Assembly: GCA_016218825.1 (NCBI GenBank)
Contig: JACRCV010000051.1
Coordinates: 62,001 to 126,000, forward strand
DNA: 64,000 nucleotides
Reading direction: 5' to 3'
From: Deltaproteobacteria bacterium
GTDB lineage: Bacteria; Myxococcota; XYA12-FULL-58-9
The notes under the pieces were generated by a model that saw only the letters and a list, made by a program, of their open reading frames with translations, had not been told where the DNA came from and made no database searches. Positions 1 through 6,446 of this stretch are shown here, piece after piece (positions within the stretch are counted from its first letter, which is position 1; each line of letters begins with the position of its first letter). Position numbers and translations under genes: made by a program.

Positions 1-445
1 CGGCCTCGAACACCTTCGAGCCGGCCTCGCCCTCGCCCTCGAGGAACTGCATCTCGCCCTCCATCGCCTCGCGCACCACCCGAGAGTCGGAGCCGTCGAC
101 GGCCAGGTTCAACGCCTTCTTGAGGAAGGGATCGGTGATCAGGACGGCGTCGCCTTCCAGCGACACGACCCCGTCGCGACGGGCCTTCTGGGCGAAACCC
201 ACCAGGCTCTTGACCAACTCCGCCAGGTCCAGCTTGGGCTCGAACACCACCGAGGCCAGCCCTTTGCCGGCCCGCTTCAGCGCCGGCACCGGAAAGGTCA
301 GGAACACGGCGCCGATGGTGCCGCCGAAGACGATGATGGCGGCGGTGGGTTGCGTGATCCAGAGGATCTTGCCGCCCTCCATCAAGAACCCGCCGAAGAT
401 AGCCGACAACGCCAGCGCCACGCCGACGACACTCGCGGCATCCAT
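1..445 (-). CDS. motA: Flagellar motor stator protein MotA (partial)
   Basis: This is the N-terminal 148 codons of the proton-channel stator subunit that anchors the flagellar motor and generates torque; the rest lies beyond the left edge. It starts MDAASVVGVALALSAIFGG, with the first two membrane helices (the second around ITQPTAAIIVFGGTIGAVF) as in MotA, followed by the start of the cytoplasmic loop (LVGFAQKARRDGVVSLE, then LNLAVDGSDSRVVREAMEGE). ATG at 445 has a good GGAGG about 8 bases upstream. It lies 2 bases after flbD and is read with it, away from the fliL operon. A motB gene would be expected next but is outside the window. Confidence 0.93.
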   Translation of the reverse strand, partial: MDAASVVGVALALSAIFGGFLMEGGKILWITQPTAAIIVFGGTIGAVFLTFPVPALKRAGKGLASVVFEPKLDLAELVKSLVGFAQKARRDGVVSLEGDAVLITDPFLKKALNLAVDGSDSRVVREAMEGEMQFLEGEGEAGSKVFEA

Positions 446-447
446 GG

Positions 448-681
448 TCAGACCTCCGGTTTGTCGACCCGTTCAGACAGCGGCGGCACCACATGCGGGA
501 CGACATTGATCCGCCGCCAAAAGCTCACGACCAGCTCGATGACCTGGGCCGGGGTTTCGCGCACCAAGAGCTTCTCACCGCCGAACAGAGTGAGGAGCGT
601 GTCCGGAGTCGCCTCGACCGTGACGATGTGCGCCGCGTTGACGATGACCTCTTGATGATTCAGTCGGGTCAGTTGGACCAT
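448..681 (-). CDS. flbD: FlbD family small flagellar protein
   Basis: A 77-residue protein of the small FlbD family (Pfam FlbD), not the Caulobacter sigma-54 activator of the same name. The sequence MVQLTRLNHQEVIVNAAHI then VEATPDTLLTLFGGEKLLVRE is typical: an initial L-T-R-L-N, a conserved N for the second strand, and a central TLxTLxGGEKLxVRET segment. The role is not established; the family sits next to motA in many flagellar clusters. ATG at 681 was chosen because family similarity begins there and an AGGTGG sequence precedes it; a longer reading frame upstream is arginine-rich and not FlbD-like. It forms an operon with motA. Confidence 0.88.
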   Translation of the reverse strand: MVQLTRLNHQEVIVNAAHIVTVEATPDTLLTLFGGEKLLVRETPAQVIELVVSFWRRINVVPHVVPPLSERVDKPEV

Positions 682-930
682 GTGCCCACCTGGCCGCCGC
701 CATCGTCTGAGGCGGCGCCAAACTTGAGGTCGAGCACCGGCGCGACGCCGCCGGCAATCCACCCACGGTGTCAACGACTTGACGGCGACTGCAGGCCCTC
801 TGACAGCGCGCCAGCCCTCGGCCGCGCCACCCTCCAGGCGAACCAGGCGGCTTCGCTCGCCTTTTCGGCCCACTCACGTATCGAGGCCGCCGGCCCGCCT
901 TCGGCACGACTGTTGCTCAGGGCACCGGCC
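682..930. promoter_or_regulatory. Divergent intergenic region flbD/fliL
   Basis: A 249-base region between the divergent flbD-motA and fliL operons. No convincing coding sequence is seen. It must contain promoters for both directions; the only clear element found is a sigma-54-like site at 902-917 reading toward fliL. No good sigma-70, sigma-28 or sigma-54 match was found for the flbD direction by eye. Confidence 0.5.
902..917 (+). promoter_or_regulatory. Candidate sigma-54 promoter for the fliL operon
   Basis: The sequence CGGCACG-ACTG-TTGCT matches the sigma-54 consensus TGGCACG-N4-TTGCW at all but the first base, with GG (903-904) and GC (915-916) separated by exactly 10 bases. It points toward fliL, the first gene of the large flagellar operon. 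Transcription would begin near 928, only about 3 bases before the fliL ATG, so the message would be almost leaderless or the true start codon lies further in. Confidence 0.5.
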
Positions 931-1437
931 ATGAATGACGCTACAAGTCAGACGCAAGCCCCCGACGCCGAGCAGTTGGACGTGCTGCCGAAGAAATCCC
1001 CCGCGCCGCTGATCATCGCCGGCCTCGGCGCCGTCGCCCTCGTGGTCGGCATCGTGCTGGCGCTTCGCAGCCCGGCGAGCGCCGAGGCCAGAGCCTCCGA
1101 GGCGCCGGTCCACGAAGGCGAAGCCGCCGGTCCGGTCGGCTCCATCGTCAACCTCGACTCGATGGTGGTGAACCTCAACGACGCCGAGGAGCTGCGCTAC
1201 CTGAAGTGCAGCGTCGCGGTGGAGCTCGAGAGCGCGAAGTCGGTGCCCCTCATCGAGAAGCAGACGGTCCGCATCCGGAACGGCTTGCTGCTCTACCTCT
1301 CGAACCTCCAGCTCGCCCAGACCGTCGGCACCGCGAACAAGGAGAAGATCCAGCTCGGCCTCAAGGACCGCTTGAGCGAGATGCTGGGCGCCCCGGTGGT
1401 CAAGACGGTCTACCTGACGGAGTTCGTGCTGCAATGA
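931..1437 (+). CDS. fliL: Flagellar basal body-associated protein FliL
   Basis: A 168-residue single-pass inner-membrane protein that surrounds MotAB stators and supports torque. Residues 24-47 (APLIIAGLGAVALVVGIVLA) form the membrane helix; the periplasmic part has the FliL pattern: NLDSMVVNLNDAEELRYLKCSVAVELE, then a C-terminal LKDRLSEMLGAPVVKTVYLTEFVLQ. First gene of the rightward operon; its stop overlaps fliM (ATGA). ATG 931 has only a CAGGG nearby and lies immediately after a sigma-54-like promoter; GTG at 980 is a possible alternative start that would still keep the membrane helix. Confidence 0.9.
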   Translation: MNDATSQTQAPDAEQLDVLPKKSPAPLIIAGLGAVALVVGIVLALRSPASAEARASEAPVHEGEAAGPVGSIVNLDSMVVNLNDAEELRYLKCSVAVELESAKSVPLIEKQTVRIRNGLLLYLSNLQLAQTVGTANKEKIQLGLKDRLSEMLGAPVVKTVYLTEFVLQ

Positions 1438-2378
1438 CGGCGCCCCTCCTCACCTCAGACGAGGTCCAGGCACTGCGCGAGCTCGCCGGCGGTCCGGCGC
1501 AGGTCGGCCCCGAGGACCTCGAGCTGGGTCGCAGCGACCGCACCCTGCGGCGGCACTCGGAGGCGCTGGAGCGCAAGCTGTTGGGCTTCGCGACCGCGGC
1601 CGGCCATCGGGTGGCGCGGCTGATGCGCTCCGGGTGCAAGACGACGCCCAACGCCGTCGACCTGTTGGGGCCGGAGATCGCCGCCGAGATCCTCGCCGCC
1701 CAGGCCGTCGTCACCGAGCTCCGCCTGCCGTCGCAGCAACCGCTCGGCTACCTCGGCCTAGACGTTCGGATGTGCGAGGCGATCATCGAACGGACCTTCG
1801 GCGCCCCGACCGCCAAGGCCGAGGCCGCCACGCCCCTGCCCGCGGCCGCCGACTCCACCCGTAAGATCACCCCCCTCGGCCAGGCCATCATCCAACCGAC
1901 CTTGCCCCTCTTGGCCGCCGACCTGGCGCGTGACCTGGGGGGGCGACACGGCCTGACTCTCAGCGTCGGCCCCACGCAGCCCGGCAGCGCCATCGTCCTC
2001 CCCGCCGGGATGATCGGGCTGTTCGTATGGCGCTGCGACCTCGCCTTCGGCGGCACCGCGGCAAGCGTGACGGTGGTGTTGTTGCCGAGCATCGTCGAGC
2101 TCACCCGCCACCACGAGGGCGCCACCGCCGCCGGCCGCCCGATGGACGCGATCGCCCGCCAGCTGCAAAACGCGTCGTTGACGGTCTCCGCGACCCTCGG
2201 CACCGCGCGGCTGGCGATGGCCGACCTCCTCGAGCTCCGGCAAGGCGACGTCCTCCGCCTCGACCGCGGCCGCGACGACCACCTCCCGGTCAGCGTCGCG
2301 GGGGTCGTCAAGTTCTTCGGCCGTCCCACCCAGCACTCCGGCGCCCTCGCCGTCACCATCGAGATGGAAGCCACATGA
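1434..2378 (+). CDS. fliM: Flagellar motor switch protein FliM (divergent)
   Basis: A 314-residue C-ring protein that binds phospho-CheY and sets rotation direction. The N-terminus LTSDEVQALREL is a degenerate form of the usual LSQxEIDALL CheY-binding motif. A CheC-like middle domain spans about residues 45-240, and a C-terminal SpoA (FliN-like) domain covers roughly 240-314 (LELRQGDVLRLDR, VKFFGRP). Overall similarity to FliM is weaker than for the neighbouring genes, and the identification leans on position between fliL and fliN and on the SpoA domain. ATG overlaps the fliL stop, suggesting translational coupling. Confidence 0.8.
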   Translation: MTAPLLTSDEVQALRELAGGPAQVGPEDLELGRSDRTLRRHSEALERKLLGFATAAGHRVARLMRSGCKTTPNAVDLLGPEIAAEILAAQAVVTELRLPSQQPLGYLGLDVRMCEAIIERTFGAPTAKAEAATPLPAAADSTRKITPLGQAIIQPTLPLLAADLARDLGGRHGLTLSVGPTQPGSAIVLPAGMIGLFVWRCDLAFGGTAASVTVVLLPSIVELTRHHEGATAAGRPMDAIARQLQNASLTVSATLGTARLAMADLLELRQGDVLRLDRGRDDHLPVSVAGVVKFFGRPTQHSGALAVTIEMEAT

Positions 2379-2770
2379 CCACTGACAAACCCAAGCCCAG
2401 CAAACCCCCCGCCGCGCCCGAAGACGGCAACGAGACCTCGCGTCCGGCCTCGGGGGGCGGCGGCCGCAGCACCGAGCCGAGCGTCCACCCTGCAGATCTC
2501 GCCCGCGTCCTCGACGTCACCGTCGAGCTCTCGGTGGAGCTCGGCAATCGCCAGATGCGGGTCGCCGAAGTGCTGGCCCTCGAGCCCGGCGCCACGGTCG
2601 AGTTCACCAAGCCGGCCGACGAAGCGCTCGACATCTACGTCAACGACCGCTTGATCGCGCGCGGTGAGGCCGTGGTGTTGGGCGAGCGCTACGGCGTGCG
2701 GATCACCGAGGTGGTGAGCGCCAACGAGCGCCTGCGCACCAGCGGCGTGGTCCGGGAGGCGTCCCGATGA
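2375..2770 (+). CDS. fliN: Flagellar motor switch protein FliN
   Basis: A 131-residue C-ring protein. After a proline/glycine-rich N-terminal segment of about 38 residues comes a SpoA domain (RVLDVTVELSVELGNRQM, then LALEPGATVEFTKPADEALDI, then VNDRLIARGEAVVLGERYGVRI), the hallmark of FliN. It forms the lower ring of the switch with FliM. Start ATG overlaps the fliM stop and the stop overlaps the next start, as in the rest of this operon. Confidence 0.93.
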   Translation: MTTDKPKPSKPPAAPEDGNETSRPASGGGGRSTEPSVHPADLARVLDVTVELSVELGNRQMRVAEVLALEPGATVEFTKPADEALDIYVNDRLIARGEAVVLGERYGVRITEVVSANERLRTSGVVREASR

Positions 2771-3618
2771 GCGCCCTCGCCGCCCTCGCCGGCGCCGCGC
2801 TCCTCCTGTCCGAGCCGGCCCCCATGCACCTCGGCGAACCGACGCCGACCGACGTCGGGGTGTCCATCCCCATCGCGGCGCCGGTCGCCGCCCTCAAACG
2901 CATCGAGCGCCACCCGGGTCAGAACCGCTTGGTGCTCTTCGTACCGGGGGTGACCGCGGCCGGCAGCCATCGGTCGTTCGCCGACGGCCCGTTGGCGGCG
3001 CTCAAGGTCACGCCGGCCGAGCTCGGCGTCGCGCTGACGCTCGTCTTCCGGGCCGGGGCGCCGCTCTTGCCCGAGCATGTCGAGGTCGCAACCACCGCGC
3101 CTGCTGCGATTCGCCTCACCCTCCCCGACCTCGCGCCGCCGCCGTTGACGGCGGTTGAGCCGCCGCCCGCGGTCGTCGCCCTCGCGCCGCCCCACGCCGC
3201 ACCCACGCCTCCGGCGCCCTTCGCGGCTCCGAAGGAGAGCGCGGTACCGTCGGCGGCAATCGCCGGCCTCGTCGTCCTCGGGCTCGCGGCCCTGGCGTTC
3301 TGGCTCAAGGCCAACCGCTGCCGTGACAGCGGCGACGCCTCGATCCAAGTCTTGGCGAGCCGCGCCATCGGCCCCAAGCAGCGCCTGGTGATGGTGGACA
3401 CCGGCGGCGAGCGCTTCCTGCTCGCGACCTCCGACAAGGAGATCCATCTCCTGAGCGCGCTCACCGCCGACTCGGCGTTCGCGACCGAGCCCGCCGCCTC
3501 GCCACGCTTCACCGCCGACCTCGCCGACGCCGCCACGGCGCTCGCCGCCAACGCCGATCTGGGCGGCTTGATCCGCCTCCGAGACCGGACCCCCAGGGCC
3601 CCGGAGGCGCGCGCATGA
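2767..3618 (+). CDS. fliO: FliO-type flagellar export assembly protein with long N-terminal extension
   Basis: A 283-residue protein in the fliO position. The recognisable FliO part is C-terminal: one membrane helix at about residues 161-180 followed by a cytoplasmic domain (SIQVLASRAIGPKQRLVMVD, GGERFLLATSDKEIHLLSAL), which helps assemble FliP. Unlike most FliO proteins of about 120-150 residues, it carries roughly 155 extra N-terminal residues: a probable signal segment, a domain with beta-strand-like pattern (30-130, possibly AMIN-like) and a proline/alanine-rich linker. The extension would be periplasmic and might contact peptidoglycan; that is inference. Confidence 0.82.
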   Translation: MSALAALAGAALLLSEPAPMHLGEPTPTDVGVSIPIAAPVAALKRIERHPGQNRLVLFVPGVTAAGSHRSFADGPLAALKVTPAELGVALTLVFRAGAPLLPEHVEVATTAPAAIRLTLPDLAPPPLTAVEPPPAVVALAPPHAAPTPPAPFAAPKESAVPSAAIAGLVVLGLAALAFWLKANRCRDSGDASIQVLASRAIGPKQRLVMVDTGGERFLLATSDKEIHLLSALTADSAFATEPAASPRFTADLADAATALAANADLGGLIRLRDRTPRAPEARA

Positions 3619-4361
3619 ACCGGCGACGGCGACACGCCCTCGGGCTCTCGGTGACAGCCCTCGGGATCCTCGCCCCGACGCTGGCGGTCGCGGCCCCCGG
3701 GATCCAGATCGATCTCGGCGGCACCGAGCCAGCTCAGGCCGGCGCGGCGCTGAAGATCATCCTCCTGACCACGGCGCTGTCCCTGGCCCCGGCGATCCTG
3801 CTCGCGACCACGAGTTTCCTCCGGATCTCGGTGGTCTTCGCCTTCCTGCGCAGCGCGCTCGGCGTCCAGGGCATGCCGCCGAACCAGGTGGTCACCGGCC
3901 TGGCGCTGTTCATGACCATCGCGATCATGGCGCCGGTCGGTGGTCGGATCTACGACGACGGCCTCGGCCCCTATCTCGACGGCAAGCTCGACGCGCCCGT
4001 CGCCTGGCAGCGCGGCTCGGCCCCCCTCGCCGCCTTCATGTTGAAGCAGACGCGGGAGGCCGATCTGGCGCTGTTCTGCGAGCTCAACGCCGCACCCGCG
4101 CCGCAGAACGCCGCCGACGTGAAGCTGCAGCTGTTGGCGCCGGCCTTCATCATCTCCGAGCTGCGCACCGCGTTCGAGATGGGCTTCCTGCTCTTCGTGC
4201 CCTTCTTGCTCGTCGACCTGGTCGTCGCCTCGGTTCTCACCGCGATGGGCATGGTGATGCTGCCGCCGGCGCTGATCAGCATGCCGGTCAAGGTGCTGTT
4301 GTTCGTGCTCGCCGACGGCTGGGCGTTGCTCGTCGGCTCCTTGGTCCGGAGCTTCGCATGA
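3615..4361 (+). CDS. fliP: Flagellar type III export gate protein FliP
   Basis: A 248-residue export-gate subunit with a cleavable signal peptide (ending near ALAVAAPG) and four membrane helices. Strong family motifs are visible: LATTSFLRISVVFAFLRSAL, PPNQVVTGLALFMT, FIISELRTAFEMGFLLFVPF, VVASVLTAMGMVMLPPALIS and PVKVLLFVLADGW. FliP forms the pentameric core of the FliPQR channel through which rod, hook and filament proteins pass. Length and motif order are as expected. Overlaps fliO and fliQ by 4 bases each. Confidence 0.98.
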   Translation: MNRRRRHALGLSVTALGILAPTLAVAAPGIQIDLGGTEPAQAGAALKIILLTTALSLAPAILLATTSFLRISVVFAFLRSALGVQGMPPNQVVTGLALFMTIAIMAPVGGRIYDDGLGPYLDGKLDAPVAWQRGSAPLAAFMLKQTREADLALFCELNAAPAPQNAADVKLQLLAPAFIISELRTAFEMGFLLFVPFLLVDLVVASVLTAMGMVMLPPALISMPVKVLLFVLADGWALLVGSLVRSFA

Positions 4362-4645
4362 GCGCTGATCAAGTCATCGCCCTGGTGCGCGAGATGTTGT
4401 GGCTGGCGCTGGTCGTCGCCGCGCCGATCTTGGGCGTCGGCCTCGTGGTCGGCCTGGCGATCGCCGTCCTCCAGGCGGCCACCCAGATCCAGGAGAGCTC
4501 ATTGTCGTTCTTGCCGAAGCTCGTCGCCATGGGGGCGGCGCTGGCGATCTCCGGACCATGGGCGCTCGAGCGCCTCGTCGCCTTCACCCACCGTTTGCTG
4601 TCGGCCCTGGCGTCGCTGCCGGCCGCCCCCCACGGAGCCTTCTGA
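4358..4645 (+). CDS. fliQ: Flagellar export gate protein FliQ
   Basis: A 95-residue, two-helix membrane protein of the FliPQR export channel. The pattern APILGVGLVVGLAIAVLQAATQIQE followed by LPKLVAMGAALAISGPWALERL matches FliQ closely (the TQIQE loop is highly conserved). Four copies wrap around FliP/FliR in known systems. Start overlaps the fliP stop; the stop codon shares one base with the fliR start (TGATG). Confidence 0.96.
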   Translation: MSADQVIALVREMLWLALVVAAPILGVGLVVGLAIAVLQAATQIQESSLSFLPKLVAMGAALAISGPWALERLVAFTHRLLSALASLPAAPHGAF

Positions 4646-5403
4646 TGCTGGACGCGGTCCCCCACGGCCTCGGCGTCACCTTCGGCATGGTGTTGACCCG
4701 CGTCGGCGCGCTGTTCTTGGCGCTGCCGATCTTCTTGGGCGAGCTCGCGCCGCTGCGGATCCGCGTCGCCGTCATCGTCATGCTCGCCGCGGTGCTGAGC
4801 CTCGCGACCCCTGCCGCGCCCTTGGCGCTCGCGACCCGGGTCGTGGTGCCCGCCCTCGTCGGCGAGTTTCTCCTCGGCCTCTTCCTGGGCCTCACGGTCC
4901 GGGCGGTGTTCGCGGCGGCGGAGATGGCGGGCGAGCTGGTCGGCGTCCAGATGGGCCTGGGTTTCGCGGCGCAGGCCGACCCGCTCCTCGAGCACGCCGC
5001 CGGCCCCTTCACGCGCCTGTTCTCGGTGACGATGGCGTTGTTGTTCTTCGCCCTCGACGGCGATCGCGCCATCATCCGCGCCCTGGTGCAGAGCCTGGTG
5101 GCGGTACCGCCGGGCACGGCGCGCTCCATGGGCGCCTGGGTGGACCTCCTGACCACGCGCACCGGCGCGCTGTTTGCGGAAGGCTTGCGCATCGCCGGCC
5201 CGGTCCTGGTGACCGTGCTCGCGGCCCAGCTGTCGCTCGGCCTGCTCGGGCGAGTGGCACCGCAGCTCAACCTCTGGGCCATCGGCTTCCTGGTGATCGT
5301 CGGCGTCGGCCTGCTGAGCGCGTCGCTCTTCGTGCCGGCGCTGGTCGCCGACCTCGAAAACGTCGTCAAGGACGGCGTCCTCACCCTCGGCGTGGTGCAC
5401 TGA
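4645..5403 (+). CDS. fliR: Flagellar export gate protein FliR
   Basis: A 252-residue polytopic membrane protein that completes the FliPQR channel and recruits FlhB. Family features include an N-terminal FGMVLTRVGALFLALPIF, the central GEFLLGLFLGLTVRAVFAAAEMAGELVGVQMGLGFA segment and C-terminal LGLLGRVAPQLNLWAIGF. ATG 4645 gives a one-base overlap with fliQ and the normal family length; a longer upstream reading frame overlaps fliQ completely and is not FliR-like. Confidence 0.95.
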   Translation: MLDAVPHGLGVTFGMVLTRVGALFLALPIFLGELAPLRIRVAVIVMLAAVLSLATPAAPLALATRVVVPALVGEFLLGLFLGLTVRAVFAAAEMAGELVGVQMGLGFAAQADPLLEHAAGPFTRLFSVTMALLFFALDGDRAIIRALVQSLVAVPPGTARSMGAWVDLLTTRTGALFAEGLRIAGPVLVTVLAAQLSLGLLGRVAPQLNLWAIGFLVIVGVGLLSASLFVPALVADLENVVKDGVLTLGVVH

Positions 5404-5405
5404 CG

Positions 5406-6446
5406 ATGGAAGAGAAGAACCACCCGGCGACCGACAGGCAGCGCGAGCGTTTTGCCGAGCGCGGCCAGCTCGCGATCAGCCGCGAGCTCAACGGCGCGGG
5501 CGCGATCGTCGGCGCCTGCGTCGGCCTCGCGCTCTTCGGCGCGACCGCCGCCCGCACCCTCGCCACCTTCCTCGCCGGCGCGATCGACGGCCTGCCGGCG
5601 CCGAGCCTCGGAGGCGTCGGCCGGCGCTTCTTGCTGGCCTTCGGGCAGGCGGCGCTGCCGGTGCTCGCCGGCGCCGCCCTCGGTGCCGTCGGCCTCGGCG
5701 TCATCCAGACGCGGGGTCGGACCTCCGGCAAGGCGACCGAGCTCGATCTCTCCCGCCTCGACCCCGTCGCCCGACTGCAGCAGATGTTCGCCTCGACCGA
5801 GGGCCTGGTGTCCCTGGCGAGCGCCCTCGTCAAGGTCGTGCTCGTGATCGCGGTCTGTGGCGCGACCCTGGCGCAGGGACTGCCGCCCGTCCTGCAGCGC
5901 GGCCATGGCTCCCTCAAGGCGCTGGGACAAGACGGCGGCGGCCTCCTCGTGACCCTCGGGTGGCGAGCGGCGTTGACGCTGCTGGTGCTCGGGGGCGCGG
6001 ATTGGGCGGTCACCTGGTTGCGTCTCGAGCGCCAGATGCGGATGAGCAACCAGGAGGTGCGCGACGATCAGAAGGAGGACAACGGCGACCCTCTGATCCG
6101 CGCCCAGCGCCGGCGCCGCCAACGTGAGCTGCTCCGCCAGCGCTCACTCAAAGACGTCGAGCGCGCCACCGCCGTCCTCGTCAATCCGAGCCACTTCGCG
6201 GTCGCGATCCTCTACCGGGCCCAGAAGATGAGCGCGCCTAAGGTGGTGGCCAAGGGCACCGCCTTCGCGGCCGAGCGCATCCGCGCCCTCGCCCGTCGCG
6301 CCGGGGTGCCGGTCGTCGCCAACCCGCCGCTGACCCGGATGCTGTATCGCCGGGTCAAGGTGGGTCGTGAGATCCCGAGCGATCTCTACCAGGCCGTCGC
6401 CGCGGTGCTCGCCTACGTCTTCCGCCTCCGCCAGGGCGTCCTATGA
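5406..6446 (+). CDS. flhB: Flagellar export apparatus switch protein FlhB
   Basis: A 346-residue membrane protein with four helices and a cytoplasmic domain that self-cleaves to switch export from rod/hook to filament substrates. The N-terminal region (MEEKNHPATDRQRERFAERGQ) and the linker (QEVRDDQKEDNGDPLIRAQRRR) are characteristic. The autocleavage motif, normally NPTH, reads NPSH at residues 260-263, with LVNPSHFAVAILYR around it; Asn and Pro, the chemically essential residues, are kept. C-terminal PPLTRMLYRRVKVGREIP is standard. Two bases separate it from fliR and it overlaps flhA. Confidence 0.95.
   Translation: MEEKNHPATDRQRERFAERGQLAISRELNGAGAIVGACVGLALFGATAARTLATFLAGAIDGLPAPSLGGVGRRFLLAFGQAALPVLAGAALGAVGLGVIQTRGRTSGKATELDLSRLDPVARLQQMFASTEGLVSLASALVKVVLVIAVCGATLAQGLPPVLQRGHGSLKALGQDGGGLLVTLGWRAALTLLVLGGADWAVTWLRLERQMRMSNQEVRDDQKEDNGDPLIRAQRRRRQRELLRQRSLKDVERATAVLVNPSHFAVAILYRAQKMSAPKVVAKGTAFAAERIRALARRAGVPVVANPPLTRMLYRRVKVGREIPSDLYQAVAAVLAYVFRLRQGVL

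Noticed and set aside
878-904. A minus-strand sigma-28 promoter for flbD-motA (CTCGATAC)
   Set aside because: The required -35 sequence is absent at the 11-base distance.
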